Assembly (NCBI RefSeq): GCF_009906855.1
Contig: NZ_CP047650.1
Span: forward strand, 4,588,001-4,652,000
Reading direction: 5' to 3'
Length of the DNA: 64,000 bases
Source: Xylophilus rhododendri
Lineage (GTDB): Bacteria; Pseudomonadota; Gammaproteobacteria; Burkholderiales; Burkholderiaceae_C
A program made the translations under genes and the position numbers. The notes under the pieces are model-generated. The model made no database searches and was not told the origin of the DNA. It worked only from the letters and a program-made list of their open reading frames with translations. Shown one piece after another: positions 9,055 to 17,379 of this stretch. How positions within the stretch are numbered: position 1 is the first letter of the stretch; each line of letters opens with the position of its first letter.

Positions 9055-9618
9055 ATGCTGCCTGGACTCGAATCCGCCGAATTGCCCGCCGACGCCATCG
9101 AAGTCGGCCGCATCGCCGATGCCTGGGGCATCAAGGGCTGGTTCCGCGTGCTGCCCTACAGCGCGAGTCCGGAGGCGCTGTTCTCATCCAAGCGCTGGTT
9201 CATCCAGTCGCCCGCCGTGGCCGGTCCCGGCGCGGGCGCGGTGTTCCGGCTGGTGGTGGTGCAGGCCAAGGACCATTCCGACTCGGTCGTCGCCACCGCC
9301 CAGGACGTGCCCGACCGCACCGCCGCCGAGGCGCTCAAGGGCGCGCGGGTGTTCATCGCCCGCTCCAGTTTTCCCTCCACCGCCGAGGACGAGTACTACT
9401 GGGTCGACCTGATCGGCCTGAACGTGGTCAATCGCGAAGGCGTGGCGCTGGGCGTGGTGCGCGAGCTGATGGCTACCGGCCCGCAGACCGTGCTGGTCAT
9501 GGACTACGAGGCCGAAGGCAAGACGGAGGAACGCATGATTCCCTTCGTCTCGGCCTTCATCGACAAGGTCGACCTGCCCGGCAAGCTGATCTCGGTCGAC
9601 TGGCAACCCGACTACTGA
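9055..9618 (+). CDS. rimM: Ribosome maturation factor RimM
   Basis: A 187-aa 16S rRNA processing factor that binds S19 in the 30S head during maturation. The N-terminal RimM barrel begins IEVGRIADAWGIKGWFRVLPYS. The C-terminal PRC barrel contains EYYWVDLIGLNVVNREGVALGVV and IPFVSAFIDKVDLPGKLISVDW. Length is at the long end of the family because of an internal spacer near residues 70-85. It follows the rpsP terminator and precedes trmD by 12 bases. Confidence 0.95.
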   Translation: MLPGLESAELPADAIEVGRIADAWGIKGWFRVLPYSASPEALFSSKRWFIQSPAVAGPGAGAVFRLVVVQAKDHSDSVVATAQDVPDRTAAEALKGARVFIARSSFPSTAEDEYYWVDLIGLNVVNREGVALGVVRELMATGPQTVLVMDYEAEGKTEERMIPFVSAFIDKVDLPGKLISVDWQPDY

Positions 9619-9630
9619 GCGCGCGCGCCC

Positions 9631-10338
9631 ATGCGCTTCGACGTCGTCACCCTGTTCCCCGAACTCTTCGCGCCTTTCCTGGCCAGCGGTGTCACCCGCC
9701 GCGCCTACGAAGGGCCGGTGACGGTGCGCCTGTGGAATCCGCGTGACCACGCCGAAGGCAACTACCGCCGCGTGGACGACCGCCCCTTCGGCGGCGGCCC
9801 CGGCATGGTGATGATGGCCGAGCCGATGGCGCGTTGCCTGGATGCCATCCGCGCCGACCGGGCAGAGGCGGTGCCCGCACCGGTGGTGTTGTTCTCGCCG
9901 CTGGGCGGCAAGCTCGACCATGCCGCCGTCGAGGGCTGGTCGGCCAGTGCCGGCGCGGTGCTGGTCTGCGGCCGCTACGAGGGCCTGGACCAGCGTTTCA
10001 TCGATGCCTACGTCGACCGCCAGATCAGCCTGGGCGACTTCGTGCTGTCCGGCGGCGAGATCCCGGCCATGGCCCTGATCGACGCGGTGGCCCGCCTGCA
10101 GCCGGGCGTGCTCAACGACGAGGGCAGCCATCAGCAGGACAGCTTCAATCCCGCGCTCGACGGCCTGCTCGACTGCCCGCACTACACCCGTCCGGAGACC
10201 TGGCGCGAGCAGTCCGTGCCGGCGGCATTGATGTCGGGCGACCATGCCCGCATCGAGCGCTGGCGCCGCGAGCAGCGCCTGGCCCTGACCGCCGCGCTGC
10301 GTCCGGACCTGTTGCCGGCGAAGAATTCCGGCATATAA
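9631..10338 (+). CDS. trmD: tRNA (guanine(37)-N1)-methyltransferase TrmD
   Basis: A 235-aa SPOUT-fold methyltransferase that forms m1G37 next to the anticodon using S-adenosylmethionine. It opens with MRFDVVTLFPELF and has RPFGGGPGMVM and the trefoil-knot SAM motif SLGDFVLSGGEIPAMALIDAV. The catalytic aspartate region appears as GSHQQDSFNPALDGLLDCPHYTRP. The stop codon TAA overlaps a TATAAT box that may serve the downstream rplS gene. Confidence 0.96.
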   Translation: MRFDVVTLFPELFAPFLASGVTRRAYEGPVTVRLWNPRDHAEGNYRRVDDRPFGGGPGMVMMAEPMARCLDAIRADRAEAVPAPVVLFSPLGGKLDHAAVEGWSASAGAVLVCGRYEGLDQRFIDAYVDRQISLGDFVLSGGEIPAMALIDAVARLQPGVLNDEGSHQQDSFNPALDGLLDCPHYTRPETWREQSVPAALMSGDHARIERWRREQRLALTAALRPDLLPAKNSGI

Positions 10339-10339
10339 T
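10312..10339 (+). promoter_or_regulatory. Putative internal promoter for rplS overlapping the trmD stop
   Basis: TTGCCG (10312-10317) and a perfect TATAAT (10334-10339) are separated by 16 bases. The -10 includes the TAA stop of trmD. Transcription from here would give rplS a leader of about 110 bases independent of rpsP. The -35 matches consensus at four of six positions. Confidence 0.55.
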
Positions 10340-10457
10340 CCGCGGTTCCCCGATCCTCTACCGGCCGCGCCACGCCACCTGCCTCTAGTAGCGCAGGGCT
10401 TGCCGAAGCGCCTTTTGTGCAGCCGCGCATGATCCGGGTCAATGTGAAAAGACCATC

Positions 10458-10862
10458 ATGGCCAATCTCATCGAAATCCTCGAGCAGGAAGAAATCGCCC
10501 GCCTCAACAAGACGATCCCGGCATTCGCTCCTGGCGACACCGTCATCGTCAGCGTCAACGTCGTCGAAGGCACCCGCAAGCGCGTGCAGGCCTTCGAAGG
10601 CGTGGTGATCGCCAAGCGCAACCGGGGCCTCAACAGCGGCTTCATCGTGCGCAAGATCTCCAGCGGCGAAGGCGTGGAACGCAGCTTCCAGACCTACAGC
10701 CCGCTGATCGCCGGTATCGAAGTCAAGCGTCGCGGCGATGTCCGCCGCGCCAAGCTCTACTACCTGCGCGACCGCAGCGGCAAGTCGGCACGTATCAAGG
10801 AAAAGCTGCCTTCGCGCAGCGCCAAGTCGGCAGCAGCAGCTGCGGCAGCGGCCAAGGCGTAA
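10458..10862 (+). CDS. rplS: 50S ribosomal protein L19
   Basis: A 134-aa L19 with the conserved [41 protein letters not shown] core and the [28 protein letters not shown] segment. It sits at the 30S-50S interface. The C-terminus has an Ala/Lys extension typical of betaproteobacteria. It ends the operon and is followed by a strong terminator. Confidence 0.98.
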   Translation: MANLIEILEQEEIARLNKTIPAFAPGDTVIVSVNVVEGTRKRVQAFEGVVIAKRNRGLNSGFIVRKISSGEGVERSFQTYSPLIAGIEVKRRGDVRRAKLYYLRDRSGKSARIKEKLPSRSAKSAAAAAAAAKA

Positions 10863-10898
10863 TCGCCCGTTTTCCTCGCCGGCTCCGTGCCGGCGTCC

Positions 10899-10934
10899 AA
10901 GGCCGCTGCCACTTCGTGTGCAGCGGCTTTTTTG
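10899..10934 (+). terminator. Intrinsic terminator after rplS
   Basis: GCCGCTGC (10902-10909) pairs with GCAGCGGC (10920-10927) and is followed by six T. A second hairpin, GCCGGC/GCCGGC, lies just upstream at about 10878-10895. Both mark the end of the ribosomal protein operon, 16 bases before the Nudix gene. Confidence 0.85.
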
Positions 10935-10950
10935 TTTCCGCCGCCCGCCC

Positions 10951-11676
10951 ATGATCCAGCCGCCGCCCAACGACCCCGAAGCCCAGATCCCGCTGACCAA
11001 GCTACCCGGTTTCGATGCGCGCCAGGTGCCGGTGGCCGGCGTCGACAGCCATCTGCCCGCGGTTCCTGCCGAGCGGCTCGCGCCGGATGCGCTGCGCGAA
11101 CGCCTGCTGCGCCAGCCCGAGTGGATCCCCGACATGGCGCGCGACCCGATGCGCGCCGGCCGCGAGCCGCGCGCGGCGGCCGTGCTGGTGGGCATCGTGC
11201 TGCGGCCCGAAGGCCCGACGGTGCTGCTGACCGAACGCACCGCCCATCTCTCCAGCCATTCCGGCCAGGTCGCGTTTCCCGGCGGGCGTACTGATCCGGA
11301 AGACGACGGCCCCATCGGCACCGCCTTGCGCGAGGCGCACGAGGAGGTCGGCCTCGAAGCCCGCTTCGTCGAGGTGCTGGGTCTGTTGCCCACCTACGGA
11401 ACCGTCTCGGCCTATGTGGTGACGCCGGTGGTCGCCCTGGTCGCACCGGATTTCACACTGACGCCCCATGACTTCGAGGTGGCCGATGTCTTCGAGGCGC
11501 CGCTTTCCTTCCTGATGGATCCGGCGAACCATCGCCGCCACCGCATGGACGCACCCGACGGCCGGCGCGAATGGCTGTCCATGCCCTGGACCGATCCGGC
11601 CACCGGCAAGCAGCATTTCATCTGGGGGGCGACGGCCGGCATGCTGCGCAATCTCTATCGCCTGCTGGTGACCTGA
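10951..11676 (+). CDS. CoA pyrophosphatase, Nudix family (NudL-like)
   Basis: A 241-aa Nudix hydrolase. The UPF0035-type context SSHSGQVAFPGGRTDPEDD followed by ALREAHEEVGL around residues 100-135 is the NudL/CoAse form of the Nudix box and matches its spacing exactly, so the predicted reaction is cleavage of CoA to phosphopantetheine and 3',5'-ADP. The longer N-terminal part (first 75 residues) is not conserved outside related bacteria. The ATG at 10951 comes directly after the rplS terminator. The CbiB-like gene follows after 35 bases. Confidence 0.88.
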   Translation: MIQPPPNDPEAQIPLTKLPGFDARQVPVAGVDSHLPAVPAERLAPDALRERLLRQPEWIPDMARDPMRAGREPRAAAVLVGIVLRPEGPTVLLTERTAHLSSHSGQVAFPGGRTDPEDDGPIGTALREAHEEVGLEARFVEVLGLLPTYGTVSAYVVTPVVALVAPDFTLTPHDFEVADVFEAPLSFLMDPANHRRHRMDAPDGRREWLSMPWTDPATGKQHFIWGATAGMLRNLYRLLVT

Positions 11677-11711
11677 GCCGGACGGGGCCGGGCGGCCGAT
11701 ATGATCGGCGG

Positions 11712-12698
11712 ATGAGTTTCTTTGCCATCCTGGTCGCGCTGCTGCTGGAGCAGGCTCGGCCCCTGTCCAGCGCCAACCCCATCCACGGCGGCCTGCGGGC
11801 CTGGGCGCTGTCGGCCAGCCGCAACTTCGACGCCGGCAAGCCGCACCACGGCTGGGTCGCCTGGACCGTGGCGGTGATCCTGCCCACGGCCCTGGTCTTC
11901 GGCGTGCATGCGCTGCTGCTGTGGGGCCTGGGCTGGCCCGTCGCGCTGCTGTGGAACATCGCGGTGCTGTACGTCACCCTGGGTTTTCGTCAGTTCAGCC
12001 ACCACTTCACCGCGATCCGTGATGCGCTGCTCGACGGCGATGCGGTCAAGGCGCGCGAACTGCTGGCCCGCTGGCAGCAGGTCGATGCCAGCGAGCTGCC
12101 GCGCAGCGAGATCGTGCGCCATGTCATCGAATACTCCACCCTGGCCGCGCACCGCCATGTGTTCGGCGTGCTGGCCTGCTATTCCATCCTGGCCGCCTGC
12201 GGCCTGGGGCCGGCCGGTGCGGTGCTGTATCGCCTGGCCGAGTTCGCCTCGCGCTACTGGAGCGCGCAGTCGCGCCGCGTGGCCGCCACGCCGGTCAGCC
12301 CTTCGCTGCTGCGCGCCGCATCGCTCAGCTGGACGGTGATCGACTGGCTGCCCGCCCGCATGACGGCGCTGAGTTTCGCCGTCGTCGGCAACTTCGAGGA
12401 AGCCATCGAAGGCTGGCGCTACCACGCCCAGCGGTTCCCCAACGACAACGACGGCGTGATCCTGGCCGCCACCGCCGGCGCGATCGACGTGCGCCTGGGC
12501 GGCACCGCGCTGCGCGCCGCGCCCGACAGTGCCTTCGCCGAAACGCCGGACGAGGGTGCTGCCATCGACAGCTCCAGCACCCCCGGCCGGCCGCCCGAGA
12601 ACGCCCATCTGGCCCAGGTGGTCGGCCTGGTGTGGCGCTCGGTGGTGGTCTGGGTGGGCCTGCTGGCGCTGCTGAGTTTCGCCCGGCTGCTCGGCTGA
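11712..12698 (+). CDS. CobD/CbiB-family membrane protein (cobalamin biosynthesis-like)
   Basis: A 328-aa integral membrane protein of the CbiB/CobD family, which includes adenosylcobinamide-phosphate synthase. Family features are the N-terminal [16 protein letters not shown] segment, a conserved hydrophobic core, and the mid-protein R-x2-V-x2[11 protein letters not shown] stretch where true CbiB has its conserved ER-x3-N motif. The motif is altered here, and no other cobalamin genes are adjacent, so the catalytic assignment is uncertain. The neighbour is a HisC-like aminotransferase, and in cobalamin clusters CbiB partners such an enzyme (CobD/CobC type), which makes the pairing suggestive. 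Confidence 0.72.
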   Translation: MSFFAILVALLLEQARPLSSANPIHGGLRAWALSASRNFDAGKPHHGWVAWTVAVILPTALVFGVHALLLWGLGWPVALLWNIAVLYVTLGFRQFSHHFTAIRDALLDGDAVKARELLARWQQVDASELPRSEIVRHVIEYSTLAAHRHVFGVLACYSILAACGLGPAGAVLYRLAEFASRYWSAQSRRVAATPVSPSLLRAASLSWTVIDWLPARMTALSFAVVGNFEEAIEGWRYHAQRFPNDNDGVILAATAGAIDVRLGGTALRAAPDSAFAETPDEGAAIDSSSTPGRPPENAHLAQVVGLVWRSVVVWVGLLALLSFARLLG

Positions 12699-12756
12699 GC
12701 GCCCGGCCTGCGCGCCCTTGCCGGGCGCTTGTTCTTCCGTTTCAGGAGTCTTCAAC

Positions 12757-13841
12757 GTGTCCCAAACCCCACCGCCGTGGTGGAGCCCGGTGGTCGCCGG
12801 GCTCGTGCCCTATGTGCCGGGCGAGCAGCCCAAGATCGAACGGCTGACCAAACTCAACACCAACGAGAACCCCTATCCGCCGTCGCCGGCCGCCGTGCAG
12901 GCGATCCGCGCCGCGGCGGGGAGGGCCTGCAGCTTTATCCCGATCCGGATGCGAGCGCGCTGCGCCGTGTCATCGCCTCGCGCCACGGGCTGGCGCTGGA
13001 CGAGGTCTTCGTCGGCAACGGCTCCGACGAGGTGCTGGCCCATGCCTTCTTCGCCTTCTTCCAGCAGGGCGGCGCGCCGCTGCTGTTCCCGGACATCACC
13101 TACAGCTTCTACAAGGTGTACTGCGGCCTTTACGGCATCCCGTATGAAACCGTGGCGCTGGATGCGGCGCTGAAGGTGGATGTGGAGGGCTTCGCGCGTT
13201 CGACGCAGCAGCCGGTGGCCGGCGTGGTCATCGCCAGCCCCAATGCGCCGACCGGCGAGGGCATCGCCCTGGCCGCCATCGAACGCCTGCTGCAGCTGCA
13301 TCCACAGCGCCTGGTGCTGGTCGATGAGGCCTACGTGGATTTCGGTGGCGAGAGCGCACTGCCGCTGGTGGGGCGCTATCCCAACCTGCTGGTGGTGCAG
13401 ACCCTGTCCAAGTCGCGTTCGCTCGCCGGCTTGCGTGTGGGTTTCGCCTGCGGCCAGCGTCCGCTGGTCGAGGCGCTGGAACGGGTGAAGAACAGCTTCA
13501 ACTCCTATCCGCTGGACCGTCTGGCGATCGCCGGCGCCACCGCCGCGATGCAGGACGAGGCCCATTTCGACCAGACCCGCAAGGCGGTGATCGACACCCG
13601 CGAAGGCCTGGCCCTGCAGCTGGAGGACATGGGTTTCCAGGTGCTGCCCTCGCAGGCCAATTTCGTCTTCGTGCGCCATCCCGGCCACGACGCCAGGGCG
13701 ATCGCCGCCGGCCTGCGCAGCCGGGGCGTGCTGGTGCGGCATTTCTCGCTGCCGCGCATCGACCAGTACCTGCGCATCAGCATCGGCACGCCAGAGCAGT
13801 GCGGCATCCTGGTGGATGCGCTGCGCGAGGTGCTGGGCTAG
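12757..13841 (+). pseudogene. hisC: Histidinol-phosphate aminotransferase-like gene with a -1 frameshift
   Basis: A class I/II PLP aminotransferase of the HisC type. Translation begins at GTG 12757, nine bases after AGGAG, as [12 protein letters not shown] with [15 protein letters not shown]. The frame then breaks at about 12916-12923, in a GGGG run. After it the other frame continues perfectly with [20 protein letters not shown], the [11 protein letters not shown] phosphate site, [10 protein letters not shown], and the PLP lysine region [16 protein letters not shown]. One missing G restores a normal protein of about 361 aa. It may be a sequencing error or a true defect. It could supply histidine synthesis or, next to the CbiB-like gene, act on another amino-phosphate. 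Its stop shares the bases CTAG with the convergent rsgA stop. Confidence 0.85.
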
Positions 13842-14785
13842 TACCGCGGGGGTTGGCTGAGTTCGGCGTGCAGCTCGGTGTAGATCTTGTACCGGTGCGC
13901 GTCGATTTCCCCGGCGGCCAGCGCGGTCCGCACACCGCAGCCCGGCTCGTGCAGATGGCTGCAGTTGTAGAACTTGCATTCGCCCGCATGGGCGGCGATG
14001 TCGGGCATGCAGGCGGCCAGCTGCGGCGGCTGCAGGTGGTAGAGCCCGAATTCCTGGAAGCCCGGTGAATCGATGATGCCGGTCGTGCGCGGCGGCGCCG
14101 AGTCGTCGGGCATCCAGTAGAAGCTGGTGCTGGTGGTGGTGTGCTTGCCCGAGTTGAGCGCCTGCGAGATCTCGCCGGTCAGCGCCAGTGCGCCGGGCAC
14201 CATCAGGTTGATCAGCGTGCTTTTCCCTGCGCCCGAGGGGCCCAGCACCAGCGTGGTCTTGCCGCGCAGCAGCTTGCTCAGCTCCTCGTGGTCGGCATCC
14301 GGCGAGGCGGTCAGCGACAGCGGCAGCACGCCGTATTTCATGCGCCGGTAGGGCAGCAGGCGCTCCCAGGCGCGGCCGAAGGGCTCGACCAGGTCGCTCT
14401 TGTTCAGGCCGATGATGGGCGTGATGCCGGCCGCCTCGGCCGCGATCAGCGCGCGCGAGAGCTGCATCGCAGAGAACTCCGGCTCGGCCGCGATCAGCAT
14501 CAGGATCTGGTCCAGGTTGGCCGCGAAGGACTTGGTGCGCAGCTCGTCCTGGCGGTAGAACAGGTTGCGCCGCTCCACCACCTTCTCGACCGTGCCGGTG
14601 TCGCCCTGGCCGGGTGTGGGCGGCTGCCACAGCACCCGGTCGCCGACGACGGCCTGGCTCTTCTTGCCGCGCGGCGTGCAGATGCGGCGTTCGCCGTCCG
14701 GGCTCTCCACCACGCAATGCCGGCCGTGGGTGGCCACGACCAGGCCCTGGTCCACGTCGGCGGCTTGCTGCAGGCGTGTCGTCAT
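13838..14785 (-). CDS. rsgA: Small ribosomal subunit biogenesis GTPase RsgA
   Basis: A 315-aa circularly permuted GTPase that checks 30S maturation. It has an N-terminal OB fold ([15 protein letters not shown]), then the G4 motif NKSDLV, then G1 [12 protein letters not shown] near residue 181 and the G3 DSPGF, confirming the permuted order. The C-terminal zinc site is C-x4-C-x-H-x5-C within [14 protein letters not shown]. The ATG at 14785 overlaps the phhB stop (ATGA), so it is coupled to the M48-phhB unit upstream. Its stop overlaps the hisC-like stop on the other strand. Confidence 0.96.
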   Translation of the reverse strand: MTTRLQQAADVDQGLVVATHGRHCVVESPDGERRICTPRGKKSQAVVGDRVLWQPPTPGQGDTGTVEKVVERRNLFYRQDELRTKSFAANLDQILMLIAAEPEFSAMQLSRALIAAEAAGITPIIGLNKSDLVEPFGRAWERLLPYRRMKYGVLPLSLTASPDADHEELSKLLRGKTTLVLGPSGAGKSTLINLMVPGALALTGEISQALNSGKHTTTSTSFYWMPDDSAPPRTTGIIDSPGFQEFGLYHLQPPQLAACMPDIAAHAGECKFYNCSHLHEPGCGVRTALAAGEIDAHRYKIYTELHAELSQPPRY

Positions 14786-15126
14786 GCGGCGAGCAGGGCG
14801 TCGGCGGCCGCGGCGCAGAGGAAATCGCTGGCCGACAGGCCCTTCACGTCATGCGTGTTGAAACGCACCGTGACGCTGCCGTAGCGCACGACCAGGTCGG
14901 GATGGTGGTCATGCCGGTGGGCGATCAGCGCCAGGGCGTTCACGAAGGCCAGGGTCTGGTAGTAGTCGCGGAAGGAATAAGTCTTTTCGATGGCGACGTC
15001 CGGGCCGTCGCCGGTAAGCGCCCAGCCGCTCAGCTGCGCCAGCTTCGATACCACTTCCACCGGGCCGAGCGCCTTGCGCGCCTCGGTGGCCCAGTCCTTC
15101 TGCTTGAGATCGGCGGCGTCTGCCAT
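14782..15126 (-). CDS. phhB: 4a-hydroxytetrahydrobiopterin dehydratase (pterin carbinolamine dehydratase)
   Basis: A 114-aa PCD/DCoH family protein that dehydrates the 4a-carbinolamine produced by aromatic amino acid hydroxylases. The active-site stretch is AHRHDHHPDLVVRYGSVTVRFNTHDVKGLSASDF, with the expected paired histidines. The ATG at 15126 lies two bases after the M48 protease stop, and the stop overlaps the rsgA start. Its place in an unrelated operon is usual in Comamonadaceae; phenylalanine hydroxylase is not in this window. Confidence 0.92.
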   Translation of the reverse strand: MADAADLKQKDWATEARKALGPVEVVSKLAQLSGWALTGDGPDVAIEKTYSFRDYYQTLAFVNALALIAHRHDHHPDLVVRYGSVTVRFNTHDVKGLSASDFLCAAAADALLAA

Positions 15127-15128
15127 GT

Positions 15129-16436
15129 TCAGTGTCCTGCCATCCGCGCCAGTCGTTCGGCAGCGGGTGGATGCGAGTAATAGAAGCGCACGAACCAGGG
15201 GTCCGGCGTGAGGGTGGCGGCGTTGTCCTCGTAGAGCTTGAGCAGCGCCTGCGGAAGCGCGGCGTGGCCGGTCTGCGCCACGGCGAAGGCATCGGCCTGG
15301 AACTCGTCGCGGCGCGACATGCCGGCCGACAGCGGCGTGAGGAAGAAGGTGAAGGCCGGCAGCGCCAGCATGAAGAGCAGCAGAGCCAGCGCATCGTTCG
15401 GACCGACCATATTGGGCGCCACGCCCAGCCCCAGGTAGAACCAGGGCGCGCCCGACAGCCAGCCCAGCAGCGCGAAGCCCAGCAGGGCGATCACGGCCAT
15501 GGTCAGCACGCGCTTGGGCACATGGCCGTGCTTGAAATGGCCGAGTTCGTGGGCCAGCACCGCATCGACCTCGTCGGGGTTCAGGCGGGCCAGCAGCGTG
15601 TCGAAGAACACCACCCGCTTGGCCGCGCCGAAGCCGGTGAAATAGGCGTTGGCATGGGCGCTGCGGCGGCTGCCGTCCATCACGAAGAAGCCCTTGGCGG
15701 CGAAGCCGCAGCGCTGCATCAGGGCGGTGGCGCGGGCCTTGAGGGTGTCGTCTTCCAGGGGCTTGAACTTGTTGAAGATCGGCGCGATCAGCGTGGGGTA
15801 GATCACCAGCAGCACCAGGTTCAGCACCATCCAGGCGCCCCAGGCCCATAGCCACCACAGGCCGCCGGCCGCGCCCATCAGCCACAGCACCAGCGCGGCG
15901 ATCGGCAGGCCGAAGAGGGCGCCCAGCAGCGTGGCCTTGGCCAGGTCGGCCAGCCACAGCCCGGGTGTGGTGCGGTTGAAGCCGAAGCGCTGCTCCAGCA
16001 CGAAGGTGCGGTAGATCGAGAAGGGCAGGTCGATCACGCCGCCGATGACCGCGAAGGCGGCCAGCAGCACCAGCTGCTGCACCATGCCCGGGCCGGTACG
16101 TTCGATGACCAGGCGGTTGAGCAGGTCCAGGCCGCCGAAGAGAGTCCAGCCCAGCAGCACCACCGTGCCGAGCGAGAGTTCGGCCAAGCCCAGGCGCAGC
16201 TTGGCGATGGTGTAGTCGGCCGCCTTCTGGTGCGCCTCGGCGGTGATGCTGGCAGCAAACGGCGCGGGCACCGCGGCCCGGTGGCGCGCCACATGGCTCA
16301 TCTGGCGCGAGGCCAGCCAGAACTTCACGCCGAGCGACAGCACGAGCGCGATGCCAAAGACCAGCATCCAGGCCATGGCCGCCTGGATGCTGGCGGCGGA
16401 GGGCTGGGCGAGTTCGAGGGGGATGGCAGCAGGCAT
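15129..16436 (-). CDS. M48-family CAAX-prenyl-protease-like zinc metalloprotease (Ste24 type)
   Basis: A 435-aa membrane zinc endopeptidase. It has several N-terminal transmembrane segments with the PF16491-type N-terminal region ([20 protein letters not shown]), then the catalytic HELGH at residues 296-300 inside [15 protein letters not shown]. The third zinc ligand is the Glu in [11 protein letters not shown]. Length and architecture match the Ste24/HtpX-like group of proteobacteria. It is the first gene of an M48-phhB-rsgA unit. The orn gene starts divergently 37 bases from its ATG. Substrates are unknown. Confidence 0.9.
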   Translation of the reverse strand: MPAAIPLELAQPSAASIQAAMAWMLVFGIALVLSLGVKFWLASRQMSHVARHRAAVPAPFAASITAEAHQKAADYTIAKLRLGLAELSLGTVVLLGWTLFGGLDLLNRLVIERTGPGMVQQLVLLAAFAVIGGVIDLPFSIYRTFVLEQRFGFNRTTPGLWLADLAKATLLGALFGLPIAALVLWLMGAAGGLWWLWAWGAWMVLNLVLLVIYPTLIAPIFNKFKPLEDDTLKARATALMQRCGFAAKGFFVMDGSRRSAHANAYFTGFGAAKRVVFFDTLLARLNPDEVDAVLAHELGHFKHGHVPKRVLTMAVIALLGFALLGWLSGAPWFYLGLGVAPNMVGPNDALALLLFMLALPAFTFFLTPLSAGMSRRDEFQADAFAVAQTGHAALPQALLKLYEDNAATLTPDPWFVRFYYSHPPAAERLARMAGH

Positions 16437-16473
16437 GGCGGCGCAGTTTAGGCCATGGGCGACAATCGCGGCC

Positions 16474-17067
16474 ATGTCCGAAGCCAACATCCCCGCCTCT
16501 CCCGTGGTCCTCGCCAAGTCCGACCAGAACCTCGTCTGGCTCGATTGCGAAATGACCGGTCTCGAGCCCGATACCGACCGCATCATCGAGATCGCCGTCG
16601 TGGTCACCGGCCCCAGCCTCGAACCACGCATCGAAGGCCCGGTCTTCGCCATCCACCAGAGCGACGCCACGCTCGCCGGCATGGATGCCTGGAACCAGGG
16701 TACCCACGGCCGCAGCGGCCTGACCGAACGCGTCAAGGCCTCCACCGTCACCGAGGCCGATGCCGAACAGCAGCTGATCGACTTCCTGTCGAAGTACGTG
16801 CCCAAGCGCACGGCGCCCATGTGCGGCAACAGCATCGGCCAGGACCGGCGTTTCCTGGTGAAGTACATGCCCAGGCTCGAAGCCTTCTTCCACTACCGCA
16901 ACGTGGACGTCAGCACCCTGAAGGAGCTGGCCAAGCGCTGGAAGCCCGAGGTCTGCAGCTCCTTCAAGAAGGCGCAGAAGCACACGGCCCTGGCCGATGT
17001 GCACGAGTCGATCGAGGAGCTGGTGCACTACCGCAAGCACTTCCTGCAGGTGCCGGTTGCGGAATAA
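16474..17067 (+). CDS. orn: Oligoribonuclease (DEDDh 3'-5' exonuclease)
   Basis: A 197-aa exonuclease that degrades 2-5 nt RNAs, including pGpG from cyclic di-GMP turnover. All DEDDh positions are visible: WLDCEMTGL (D, E), [10 protein letters not shown] (D), and [14 protein letters not shown] (H, D). The ATG at 16474 gives the usual length plus a short N-terminal extension. Two diguanylate cyclases in this window imply a need for it. The start lies 37 bases from the divergent M48 gene. Confidence 0.96.
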   Translation: MSEANIPASPVVLAKSDQNLVWLDCEMTGLEPDTDRIIEIAVVVTGPSLEPRIEGPVFAIHQSDATLAGMDAWNQGTHGRSGLTERVKASTVTEADAEQQLIDFLSKYVPKRTAPMCGNSIGQDRRFLVKYMPRLEAFFHYRNVDVSTLKELAKRWKPEVCSSFKKAQKHTALADVHESIEELVHYRKHFLQVPVAE

Positions 17068-17379
17068 AGCCATAAGGGGGCTTGCGGGAAAACCCCAGGC
17101 CATGTCATAATCCGCCTCTTGCGCAAAATGGCCTCTTTGGGTTTTGCGCAACATCCTCGCATCTCCCTTCATGCATCGGGTCGCGCAGGTCTTCCACCGG
17201 AAACAACCGGAATTAGCCAGGAAGCCCCGCAGCACGAGACCCCCTCGCCAAACCTTCTTCGAAGGTCACGCAGGCTTCGTTTGATGGTTGATGTTTTTTC
17301 GCCAACCATCGCGAAGTCGCTGCAGGCAGCCTTTTCATAGGCTTACCGCCCTGCAGCGCTTGCGCTTGAAAGCTCTGAA
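17068..17379 (+). promoter_or_regulatory. Promoter and structured leader of the DEAD-box helicase gene
   Basis: A 312-base gene-free stretch. A promoter-like pair, TTGCGG (17082-17087) and CATAAT (17106-17111), has 18-base spacing. A start near 17118 would place a perfect 10-base stem at the 5' end of the RNA: TTGCGCAAAA (17119-17128) with TTTTGCGCAA (17142-17151). A second perfect 8-base stem, GATGGTTG (17283-17290) with CAACCATC (17303-17310), encloses a T-rich loop. A small hairpin, ACCTT-CTTCG-AAGGT, lies between them. The leader would be about 260 bases. Long leaders are known on cold-induced helicase genes; control here is an inference. Confidence 0.55.

Noticed and set aside
12916..12924. 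Programmed -1 ribosomal frameshift in the hisC-like gene
   Set aside because: No X-XXY-YYZ slippery heptamer is present, HisC is not known to use recoding, and two other genes show the same single-G loss.
14782..17235. Very long minus-strand open frame of over 800 codons spanning phhB, the M48 gene and orn
   Set aside because: Only its last 114 codons (phhB) look like protein. The rest is low-complexity Arg/Gly/Ala sequence opposite or out of frame with real genes, as is common in GC-rich DNA.
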